A stretch of DNA of 64,000 bases from Streptomyces sp. XD-27 (GTDB lineage: Bacteria > Actinomycetota > Actinomycetes > Streptomycetales > Streptomycetaceae), in contig NZ_CP130713.1 of the NCBI RefSeq assembly GCF_030553055.1, positions 744,001 to 808,000 of the forward strand. Direction: 5' to 3'. The notes below the pieces were generated by a model, which did not search any database, was not told where the DNA came from, and saw only the letters and a program-made list of their open reading frames with translations. Both the position numbers and the translations under genes were made by a program. Of the stretch, positions 40,841 to 48,893 are shown in pieces (positions within the stretch are counted from its first letter, which is position 1; each line of letters starts with the position of its first letter).

Positions 40841-42486
40841 ATGAGGATCACGCAAGACCGCCGTCCCGCGGCGGTGCGGTGGCTGACCACCACCGACCAC
40901 AAGACGATCGGCACGCTGTATCTGGTCACGTCGTTCGGCTTCTTTCTGTTCGGCGGCTCATGGCGCTGTTCATGCGCGCCGAGCTGGCCCGGCCCGGCCT
41001 GCAGATCATGTCGAACGAGCAGTTCAACCAGGCGTTCACCATGCATGGCACGATCATGCTGCTGATGTTCGCCACCCCGTTGTTCGCGGGCTTCGCGAAC
41101 TGGATCATGCCGCTCCAGATCGGCGCCCCCGACGTCGCGTTCCCGCGGCTGAACATGCTGGCCTACTGGTTGTATCTGTTCGGCTCGCTGATCGTGGTGG
41201 CGGGCTTCCTGACCCCGCAAGGGGCGGCCGACTTCGGCTGGTTCGCGTACGCGCCGCTGTCGGACTCCGTGCGGTCGCCGGGTGTCGGCGCCGACATGTG
41301 GATCATGGGTCTGGCGTTCTCGGGCTTCGGTACGATCCTGGGCTCGGTCAACTTCATCACCACGATCATCTGCATGCGCGCTCCGGGCATGACGATGTTC
41401 CGGATGCCGATCTTCACGTGGAACGTGCTGCTGACCGGTGTGCTGGTGCTGCTGGCCTTCCCGGTGCTGGCCGCGGCGCTGTTCGCGCTGGAGGCGGACC
41501 GCAAGTTCGGGGCGCACATCTTCGACGCGGCCAACGGCGGGGTGCTGCTGTGGCAGCACCTGTTCTGGTTCTTCGGGCACCCCGAGGTGTACATCATCGC
41601 GCTGCCGTTCTTCGGCATCATCTCCGAGGTCATCCCGGTCTTCTCGCGTAAGCCGATGTTCGGTTACGGCGGTCTGGTCGCGGCGACGATCGCGATCGCG
41701 GGTCTGTCGGTGACGGTGTGGGCGCACCACATGTACGTCACGGGCGGGGTGCTGCTGCCGTTCTTCTCGTTCATGACCTTCCTGATCGCGGTCCCGACCG
41801 GTGTGAAGTTCTTCAACTGGATCGGCACCATGTGGAAGGGGTCGTTGAGCTTCGAGACGCCGATGCTGTGGGCGGTCGGCTTCCTGATCACCTTCACCTT
41901 CGGTGGTCTGACCGGTGTCATCCTGGCGTCGCCGCCGATGGACTTCCACGTCTCGGACTCGTACTTCGTGGTGGCGCACTTCCACTACGTGATCTTCGGG
42001 ACCGTGGTCTTCGCGATGTTCTCCGGCTTCCACTTCTGGTGGCCGAAGTTCACCGGCAAGATGCTCGACGAGCGGCTCGGCAAGATCACCTTCTGGACGC
42101 TGTTCATCGGCTTCCACGGCACCTTCCTCGTCCAGCACTGGCTGGGCACACAGGGGATGCAGCGCCGCATCCCGGACTATCTCGCGGCAGACGGCATCAC
42201 CACGCTCAACACCGTCTCCACGATCGCCTCGTTCCTGCTGGGGCTGTCGTTCCTGCCGTTCTTCTACAACGTCTGGAAGACGGCCAAGTACGGCAAGAAG
42301 GTCGAGGTCGACGACCCGTGGGGCTACGGCCGCTCGCTGGAGTGGGCGACCTCCTGCCCGCCACCCCGGCACAACTTCACCGCCCTCCCCCGGATCCGCT
42401 CCGAATCCCCGGCCTTCGACCTGCACCACCCCGAGATCGGCCTGCCCGCCGACGAGCTCGCCCAGGAGAAGGGGGCACTGGTGTGA
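40841..42486 (+). CDS. ctaD: Cytochrome c oxidase subunit I, single-base frameshift
   Basis: aa3-type oxidase catalytic subunit, about 548 aa after correction. The first 39 codons ([20 protein letters not shown]) lead into TM1; then a missing G at about 40956 shifts the frame, and [20 protein letters not shown] continues in the next. Haem and copper ligands are present: MHGTIML, GHPEVY (CuB His and cross-linked Tyr), [16 protein letters not shown]. Twelve membrane helices are expected. It stands apart from any ctaC/ctaE/qcr genes, so it is likely an extra copy rather than the housekeeping one. Coupled to a small membrane protein by a GTGA overlap. Confidence 0.92.
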
Positions 42487-42824
42487 ACACCTCGGACATG
42501 AACACCGCCGAGACGATCAAGGACATCGAGGGCTTCCTCCTCTGGGAGGCGGAGAAGCACACGGCCCACGCCCGCGCCCGGGCCTTCTGCTCACGGATGC
42601 CGTGGCTGACCGACTCCCAACGCCAGGAGGTGGAGCGGCTCTACGCCCAGGACCATCTGGGCGTGTCGCGGGGATTCCTGGAGCGCGTGGTCGAGCGCAG
42701 CGGCGAGCTGCGCGCCGAGTACGAGCACCGCTACCGCACCCTGCGCAGCCGCCTCCTCGCGGCGGCCCTGCTCGGCGCGGCGGTGTTGGCGGGGGTGGTG
42801 GCCGTGGCCGTGGCACTGCCGTAG
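42483..42824 (+). CDS. Small membrane protein beside ctaD
   Basis: A 113-aa protein starting at GTG 42483 within the ctaD stop. A mostly helical, charged cytoplasmic part ([40 protein letters not shown]) precedes one C-terminal membrane helix ([20 protein letters not shown]). Not recognised as any known oxidase subunit, but the overlap implies co-translation with subunit I. Confidence 0.75.
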   Translation: MNTSDMNTAETIKDIEGFLLWEAEKHTAHARARAFCSRMPWLTDSQRQEVERLYAQDHLGVSRGFLERVVERSGELRAEYEHRYRTLRSRLLAAALLGAAVLAGVVAVAVALP

Positions 42825-42965
42825 CGCCGCGGGCCCGTCGGCGGGCGCTTCTCCCGGCAACCGAGCGAAAATCCGTGGCATTTCGCGTGCACGGCCACCG
42901 GACGCAGGGCATTCTTGCTGTCACTGAAAGCGAGTCAGGCCACAGGTAGCACCGGGGGGCGCGGC

Positions 42966-44948
42966 GTGACGGAGTCCGGTTTGGGCATGGGCCTCAGAGG
43001 CCGTGACGGGATCATCTCCCTGGTCGGCCAATGCCTCGCGCAACGCCCCGCCGAGGAGCGCCCCGTGATCACGCTCCTCGGGCCGCGGGGCAGCGGGGCC
43101 AGCGAGGCGCACAGCGCTCTCATGGAGGAGTTCGGCGCCGAGCACCCGTTCGCCTACGTCAGCTTCGGGGGCGAGCAGTCGGTGCTGCCGCGCTATGCCC
43201 TGGGCCTGCTCGCCCGGCAGCTGGAGCGCAAGCTGCCGCGGTACCGGCGCTCCCACTTCCCCCGGCTCACGCTCGGACTGCTCGCCTCCGACCACGAGCT
43301 GCGGATGACCAGCCTGGCCGACGGGCGGCGCGGCATCCGCCAGGAGCTGGACAACTTCCAGGCGCAGAACGAGGCCCGCTACGGCGACTACCTCGCCGCC
43401 TTCTTCGAGGTGGCGGGGGGCGCCGTGGGGGCACCCGACGGCGCGTCGACCGCGGCCCTCGCGCTGCTGCGGGACGCGGTGCGCAGCGGCCGGCGGCGGC
43501 TGCCCGGCCGGAAGTTCACCGGCAGTGCCGCGTGGTACGGCGGCCATCCGCTGATCCGGAGCCGGGACCCGTGGGACGCGCTGGTGGAGCTCAACCTCTG
43601 GCGGCACGAGGGGGACGAGGACGACCAGGAGCGGCTGGACCGGGTGCTCTTCTCGGCCTTCATGGAGGATCTGCGCCGCAACGCGGACCGCTCGTTCATG
43701 CCGCGCTCGTATCTGCTGCTGCTCGACAACTCCCATACGGAACGCGGCCGCCGCTTCCTCGACCTGCTGATCCGCGCCCGGCGGGACGACGCCCTCGCGC
43801 CGGGCACCGGCTGCGACCCGCTGACGGTCGTCGCGAGCGCCAACCGCTGGCTGCCCCGCTGGGGCCCGGCCACCGGCGATCAGTGGCCCTGGCGGCTGCG
43901 GGTCCCGGACCGGGCCTCCCTGGACGACTGGCGCGAGCACCGGCCCGGCCGCGACAGCGACGACACCTGGTGGTATCCGCTGCGGCTGCGCGATCTCACC
44001 CTCGACGAGGTGCGCGTCCGCATCGAGCTGGAGTTACACGACCATCCCGGTCTCGCCCCGTTCACCCGGCTCGCCCCGTTCGTGCACCGGCTGACCGGCG
44101 GTCTGCCCCGGGCCGTACGCCAGGTGCTCGACGTGCTGCGGCAGCCCGGCGCCCCGGTGGAGGACGGGCCCGACCAGGACCGCTGGCTGCGTGCGCTGCC
44201 CGCTCGGACGGCTCAGGAGGGCGAGGAGCCCCGTACCCTCACCGACGCGGCCCTGGACCATCTGCTCCAGGGCTTCGCCGAGGCCGAGCGCGAGTCGCTG
44301 GCCGAATGCGCCGCCGCGCGCGACCTGTCCGTCGGCGCGCGGATACTGAGCCGCGGTGACGCGCTGTTCAGCGAGGCCCGCGCGCGCTGGCTGCTGCTCA
44401 GTCCGGGGACGATGACGCCGACCCTCCACCCGTGGCTGCGGCGGCTGCTGCTGTGGCGGCTGGCGGAGCGCCCCAGTGACTGGGACACCGTGCACGAGCT
44501 GCTCGCCGAGCACTTCGCGGCGGAGCGGCGTCCGGTCCAGGAGATGTACCACCGGCTCGCCACCCAGCAGATCGAGGTGGTGACCGGCCATCTGGTCGAG
44601 CGCTTCCCGGCGGTTCCGGCGGCGCAGTGGATCACCGAGTTCAACGCGATCACCTCGGCGCCCAACCGGTTCCCGAGCGGCGGCACCCCCCTCGACCTGC
44701 TCGCCGGGCTCTCGCCGGACGACCCGCGGGCCGCCGTCACCAGCGAATCGGTGATCCGCGACCTGGTCCTGGCGCGATGGGTGTGGACCGATCCGCTCGC
44801 CGACCCGGGGATGCGGCTGAACAACCTGATCGCCGACGGGTTCAACCAGCTGTCACGTATTCGGAGGAGCGACATCGTGGCTTTGTTCAACGAGGCGGAG
44901 CGCTACCGCCACTGGCGCCATCCGCTGACGTCCACCAGCGAGGGGTGA
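42966..44948 (+). CDS. Large P-loop-like protein, degenerate Walker A
   Basis: A 660-aa cytoplasmic protein starting at GTG 42966. Near residues 39-46 it has GPRGSGAS, a P-loop in which the invariant Lys is missing; a Walker-B-like strand, SYLLLLDNSHTERGRRFLDL, lies around residue 250. The remainder is alpha-helical and Arg/Leu-rich, with TPTLHPWLRRLLLWRLAERP near residue 490, resembling STAND-type NTPases in general layout. Five bases separate it from a membrane receptor gene, so they probably form one functional pair. Loss of the Lys suggests weak or no ATP hydrolysis. The family is not recognised. Confidence 0.75.
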   Translation: MTESGLGMGLRGRDGIISLVGQCLAQRPAEERPVITLLGPRGSGASEAHSALMEEFGAEHPFAYVSFGGEQSVLPRYALGLLARQLERKLPRYRRSHFPRLTLGLLASDHELRMTSLADGRRGIRQELDNFQAQNEARYGDYLAAFFEVAGGAVGAPDGASTAALALLRDAVRSGRRRLPGRKFTGSAAWYGGHPLIRSRDPWDALVELNLWRHEGDEDDQERLDRVLFSAFMEDLRRNADRSFMPRSYLLLLDNSHTERGRRFLDLLIRARRDDALAPGTGCDPLTVVASANRWLPRWGPATGDQWPWRLRVPDRASLDDWREHRPGRDSDDTWWYPLRLRDLTLDEVRVRIELELHDHPGLAPFTRLAPFVHRLTGGLPRAVRQVLDVLRQPGAPVEDGPDQDRWLRALPARTAQEGEEPRTLTDAALDHLLQGFAEAERESLAECAAARDLSVGARILSRGDALFSEARARWLLLSPGTMTPTLHPWLRRLLLWRLAERPSDWDTVHELLAEHFAAERRPVQEMYHRLATQQIEVVTGHLVERFPAVPAAQWITEFNAITSAPNRFPSGGTPLDLLAGLSPDDPRAAVTSESVIRDLVLARWVWTDPLADPGMRLNNLIADGFNQLSRIRRSDIVALFNEAERYRHWRHPLTSTSEG

Positions 44949-44953
44949 GCCCG

Positions 44954-46435
44954 ATGCGCAGACTCGAATGGCCGCTGCACATCGTGCGCCGCGTCGCGAT
45001 CACCGCCGTCGTCCTCGTCCTGCTCGCGGTGGCCGTGCCGCTGACCCTGGACTGGCTCGAGGACGCCCGGTCGCGCTGCGCGGACGGCGTGGTGAAGAAG
45101 GGCGAGGCCGACGAGTGCGTCGGGGTCACCGACGGCTCGTACAGCTTCGACGACCATCTCGACGGCGTCATCAAGAAGATCAAGGAGGAGAACGACCGGG
45201 TCGCGGACAACGCCGGCGAAGAGCCGTACGTCAGCGTCGCGTACATGACCTCCTTCACCCTCACCGACGACGACAGCAACTCCGAGGAGTCGGTGCGGCA
45301 CGAACTGGAGGGCGCCTACCTCGCGCAGTACCGGCACAACCGCGGCGACCTGCCCTCCTCCCCCAAGATCCGGCTGCTGATCGCCAACACGGGCACCAGC
45401 GCGGCGCAGTGGGAGTACACCGTCGGGGAGCTGGCCAAGCGGAAGGGCTCCGGCGACAGGCTGGTGGCCGTCACCGGGCTCGGCCCCAGCACGGACCGCA
45501 CCCTCGCGTCCCTGAAGCGGCTGTCGACACACGGCCTCGCCATGGTCGCCAGCTCCATGACGGCCACCAACATCCGCGACATCAACGGCTTCGTACGGGT
45601 CGCGCCCACCAACGTCGACGAGGCGCGCGCCGCCTCCGCGTACCTGAAGCGGCAGAAGGTCCGTACGGCGGTCGTCGTCCAGGACGTCGCCCGCCACAAC
45701 CTGTACGCCAAGACGCTGGGCGACGCCTTCACCGAGGCCTTCCCGGACAAGGACGGCGGCCAGCAGCTGGTCGCGGAGCGGATGACCTTCGACTCCTCGG
45801 TGCGCAGCGCCTGGGAGAACGAGCTGCGCTTCATCCCCGGGCAGCTGTGCCAGAGGAAGCCCGAGGTGGTCTACTTCGCGGGCCGCGGGCAGCACCTGAC
45901 GCACTTCCTCGACGCGATCGCCAACCGCACCTGTCAGGAGCAGAAGTTCACCGTCATCACCGGCGACGACACCACGAACCTCACCGCGAAGCAGCTCGCG
46001 TACGCCGCGCAGACCGGGGTGCGGGTGCTCTATACGGGCCTGGCCCACCCCGACATGTGGCGCAAGGCCCCCCACAACGTCTCCGCTCCGTCCGCGAAGC
46101 ACTTCCAGGAGGGCGGCACCCTGGACGTCTGGTTCCCGAACGACCCCCGCTACGACGGCGGCGCCATCGTGGCGCACGACTCCGTCCTCACCGCCGCCCA
46201 GGCCATCAGGATGGCCGCCCGCTGGGAGGGCGACGTGACCGGCGAGGCGGTGGCCCGTATGTTCCACCAGATGGAAGGCGATCAGCAGGTGCCGGGGGCG
46301 AGCGGCTTCATCGCGTTCCAGAACAACGGCAACCCCCGCGACAAGGCGGTCCCGATCCTCAGTCTCGACTCACACGGTCGGGCGACCTTCGTCGAGGTGT
46401 CGGCGGCCGACGGCGCGCCGCCGCAGGGCGGGTGA
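44954..46435 (+). CDS. Membrane-anchored type I periplasmic-binding-like receptor
   Basis: A 493-aa protein with one N-terminal membrane helix (about 12-34, VAITAVVLVLLAVAVPLTLDW) and no lipobox, followed by an extracellular domain of the Leu/Ile/Val-binding (ANF receptor) fold: IRLLIANTGTSAAQWEYTVG, LVAVTGLGPSTDRTLASLKR, TAVVVQDVARHNLYAKTLGD, RKPEVVYFAGRGQHLTHFLD, KFTVITGDDTTNLTAKQLAY, AHDSVLTAAQAIRMAARWEG. It lacks transporter genes nearby, so it is more likely a sensor than a solute receptor for an ABC importer. Coupled to the P-loop protein upstream. Confidence 0.82.
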   Translation: MRRLEWPLHIVRRVAITAVVLVLLAVAVPLTLDWLEDARSRCADGVVKKGEADECVGVTDGSYSFDDHLDGVIKKIKEENDRVADNAGEEPYVSVAYMTSFTLTDDDSNSEESVRHELEGAYLAQYRHNRGDLPSSPKIRLLIANTGTSAAQWEYTVGELAKRKGSGDRLVAVTGLGPSTDRTLASLKRLSTHGLAMVASSMTATNIRDINGFVRVAPTNVDEARAASAYLKRQKVRTAVVVQDVARHNLYAKTLGDAFTEAFPDKDGGQQLVAERMTFDSSVRSAWENELRFIPGQLCQRKPEVVYFAGRGQHLTHFLDAIANRTCQEQKFTVITGDDTTNLTAKQLAYAAQTGVRVLYTGLAHPDMWRKAPHNVSAPSAKHFQEGGTLDVWFPNDPRYDGGAIVAHDSVLTAAQAIRMAARWEGDVTGEAVARMFHQMEGDQQVPGASGFIAFQNNGNPRDKAVPILSLDSHGRATFVEVSAADGAPPQGG

Positions 46436-46484
46436 CACGCCGTCCCGCAGGGCGAGCAGCGCCGGCGCGCCGCACACTGGCGGG

Positions 46485-46958
46485 GTGACGGCACGACAGA
46501 GCGCCGGGACCCTGCTGTACCGCCGGACGGGCCCGGTCACCGAGGTGCTCCTCGGCCACATGGGCGGGCCCTTCTGGGCCCGGAAGGACGCGCGCGCGTG
46601 GTCGCTGCCCAAGGGCGAGTACCAGCCTGACCAGGAGGAACCGGAGGCCGCGGCGCGGCGCGAGTTCACCGAGGAGCTCGGGCTGCCGCCGCCGGCCGGC
46701 GACTGGGTCCCGCTCGGGTCGGTCCGGCAGACCGGCGGGAAGGTGGTGACGGTCTGGGCGGTGGAAGGGGATCTGGACCCCGGTCTGGTGGTCCCCGGCA
46801 CCTTCGAGATGGAGTGGCCGCCGCGCTCCGGCCGGCTCCAGCGGTTCCCCGAGCTCGACAGGGTCGCCTGGTGGGGTCTTGACCAGGCCCGGGACAGGAT
46901 CGTGGCCAGGCAGCAGGTCTTCCTCGACCGCCTTGTCGAACTCCTGGCGGGTGGCTGA
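46485..46958 (+). CDS. NUDIX hydrolase
   Basis: A 157-aa hydrolase with the Nudix box around residues 44-70 (GEYQPDQEEPEAAARREF then TEELGLPP). The N terminus SAGTLLYRRTGPVTEVLLGH and C terminus RLQRFPELDRVAWWGLDQA match the MutT/diadenosine-polyphosphatase-like subgroup. Likely cleaves a nucleoside diphosphate-linked compound. GTG start at 46485, 49 bases after the receptor gene. Confidence 0.9.
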   Translation: MTARQSAGTLLYRRTGPVTEVLLGHMGGPFWARKDARAWSLPKGEYQPDQEEPEAAARREFTEELGLPPPAGDWVPLGSVRQTGGKVVTVWAVEGDLDPGLVVPGTFEMEWPPRSGRLQRFPELDRVAWWGLDQARDRIVARQQVFLDRLVELLAGG

Positions 46959-47233
46959 GATCCTCCCTCCCCCGGCAAGATTGGCCGACCGACATATCAC
47001 CTGCGCGCCTGAATAGGACGACTTGTAGGGCCGCACCGGGCGCACGGGGCATCGAACGCATCGGTCCCGCGAGCCGCGGACCTGCGGGAAGGGCCGCCCC
47101 GGGCGGGATTGCCGCACTGTCAACCGCTATTTCGGGGGATATCGGCATCTTCGGAGGCGCGGCTAGCTTCTCTGCCCGTCCGGTTTCCGCTCGTCCCGAC
47201 GCCACGTCAGGGACCGAGGAGAGAGGCAGGTTG

Positions 47234-48196
47234 ATGAGAAGCAGAAGAGATGTACTGAAGGCGGCGACGGCCGCGGCGGGCGCCGCCGCGGCCGTCGCCG
47301 TCGGTGGCGGCACGGCCACCGCCGCGTCCAGGACCCCGGCGCCGGCGCCGAGCCGCGTGCTGAGTTCCGTGGGGTCACGGCTCAACACCTTCCACGACGC
47401 GTCGGGCAAGGTGACCGTGTCGGTGTTCTCGCATCACGGGAACCCCGCCCAGCAGCACTGGATCAACGAGACCATCCTCGTCGGCGACGGCGACATGATC
47501 GCCATCGGCGGCGGCGCCAGGGCGACGGACACCGGCAACGGGGCGCTGCTCACCGCGTCGCACCCCACCGACGATCTGTCGGGCTGGACCGTCTGCTCGA
47601 AGGACCACATCGATCCCCAGCCGCACGAGCTGGAGACCTATGTCATCGGTCTGAAGATCGCCGGGATGAGCCGGGACCAGCTGCTGCGGTCGGTGTACGT
47701 CTCGCGCGCGGACAGCGGCGTGGCCCCGCACCCGGAGGCCGAGGCCGGCATCCCGTCGTCGAACGACTACGTGCTCGTCGGCGGCGGGTTCCGGGTGGAC
47801 TGGCACGGGTCCGGCAACCTCGCCACCGCCTCCTTCCCGGCCACGCAGACGTCCTGGAAGGCGCGCTCGAAGGACCACATGGTCTCCGACCCGGCCAACA
47901 TCCGCGCGTACTCCATCGCGCTGCGGCGCCGCCTCCCGGTCGGCACCGTCTGGAACAGCTTCCGCCGGGCCGATTCCGGTCAGTCGGCGCACCCGGCCGC
48001 GGTGGCGGACGTGGAGCAGGGTTACGCCCTGACGGGCGGCGGCGCCGAGGTGCACTACCGCGGGTCGGGCAACATGCTCTGGCGGCTCGAACCGTCGACC
48101 ACCCAGACCCCCAACTTCAGCGCGGCCGCCAAGGACCACCACATCTCGGATCCGGCCACGATCACGGCCTGGGCGCTGGGCATCCGCATCGTGTGA
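47234..48196 (+). CDS. Tat-exported protein with threefold internal repeat
   Basis: A 320-aa protein with a twin-arginine signal ([18 protein letters not shown]). The mature part has three homologous units: IAIGGGAR..GWTVCSKDH..ELETYVIGLKI, VLVGGGFR..SWKARSKDHMVSDPANIRAYSIALR and ALTGGGAE..NFSAAAKDHHISDPATITAWALGIRI. Each carries a GGG turn and a [SA]KDH signature, and the linkers before units 2 and 3 share RADSG and HP. This suggests a three-bladed or trefoil-like beta fold. Start ATG 47234 has a purine-rich site upstream. No enzymatic motif was recognised; followed by a strong terminator. Confidence 0.85.
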   Translation: MRSRRDVLKAATAAAGAAAAVAVGGGTATAASRTPAPAPSRVLSSVGSRLNTFHDASGKVTVSVFSHHGNPAQQHWINETILVGDGDMIAIGGGARATDTGNGALLTASHPTDDLSGWTVCSKDHIDPQPHELETYVIGLKIAGMSRDQLLRSVYVSRADSGVAPHPEAEAGIPSSNDYVLVGGGFRVDWHGSGNLATASFPATQTSWKARSKDHMVSDPANIRAYSIALRRRLPVGTVWNSFRRADSGQSAHPAAVADVEQGYALTGGGAEVHYRGSGNMLWRLEPSTTQTPNFSAAAKDHHISDPATITAWALGIRIV

Positions 48197-48212
48197 CGCG
48201 ACGCCCCGCACC

Positions 48213-48246
48213 GCGCCATGCCCCAGGGGAGGGTGGGGCATGGCGC
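48213..48246 (+). terminator. Strong hairpin terminator
   Basis: GCGCCATGCCCCA (48213-48225) pairs perfectly with TGGGGCATGGCGC (48234-48246) across 8 bases, 17 bases after the stop of the Tat-exported protein gene. Confidence 0.85.
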
Positions 48247-48265
48247 ACGCCGCCTATCGACCCGT

Positions 48266-48727
48266 ATGACGGATTCACCAGGCGTCAGCAGCTATTTCCG
48301 CATGTACGTTGATGCGCGGGTCCGGCGGCCATACGGTGGCCGCATGCAGTGGAGGATCTGGCGCCTCGCAGCTCGCAGCCCGGCCGTGCGCTTACAGCAC
48401 GGCCGGTCGCACCCGTCCGGGGGCCACCACACGGTCATCCTGCGGGACGGCAGGGACCGTGCCGTCGGCCGCCTGGACTACCAGCTCTGCCACGCGTGCC
48501 GGACGGGACGCGTCGAGCAGATCTGCGTCGCCCTCGCCTGGCAGCGCCAGGGACTGGCCCGGGAGGCGATCCACGAGGCGCTGGCGCGCGGCCCCGGGTA
48601 CGACTGGGTCACGTCGCGTCAGTCACGGGAAGGCCGGCTGTTTTTCGCCGCCATGACCCTCGAGACGGGCGCAGCCTTCACCAAACGGGGCAAACGCTGC
48701 CCGCACATGTGCGGGCGAACGAGATAA
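48266..48727 (+). CDS. GNAT-like acetyltransferase
   Basis: About 153 aa from ATG 48266; ATG 48344 (MQWRIWRLAARSP) is a plausible shorter start. RTGRVEQICVALAWQRQGLA followed by REAIHEALARGPG matches the acetyl-CoA-binding part of GNAT proteins, with YDWVTSRQSREGRLFFAAM as the last strand region. The C-terminal KRGKRCPHMC adds two Cys. Not assigned further. Confidence 0.7.
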   Translation: MTDSPGVSSYFRMYVDARVRRPYGGRMQWRIWRLAARSPAVRLQHGRSHPSGGHHTVILRDGRDRAVGRLDYQLCHACRTGRVEQICVALAWQRQGLAREAIHEALARGPGYDWVTSRQSREGRLFFAAMTLETGAAFTKRGKRCPHMCGRTR

Positions 48728-48893
48728 CCCGCCTCCACCACCGCACCGGCCTCTCGCTCTTCCACGTGGCTGGATATGATCGGCGCCCCCCACACGCGCT
48801 CCACCGAAGCCTGGCCGACTTTCGCCCTGCCGTTCGGGCGATGTGTCATGCCCTGCCGCCGGTCACCCCTGCCCGTTCCGCACCCGAGGACCG

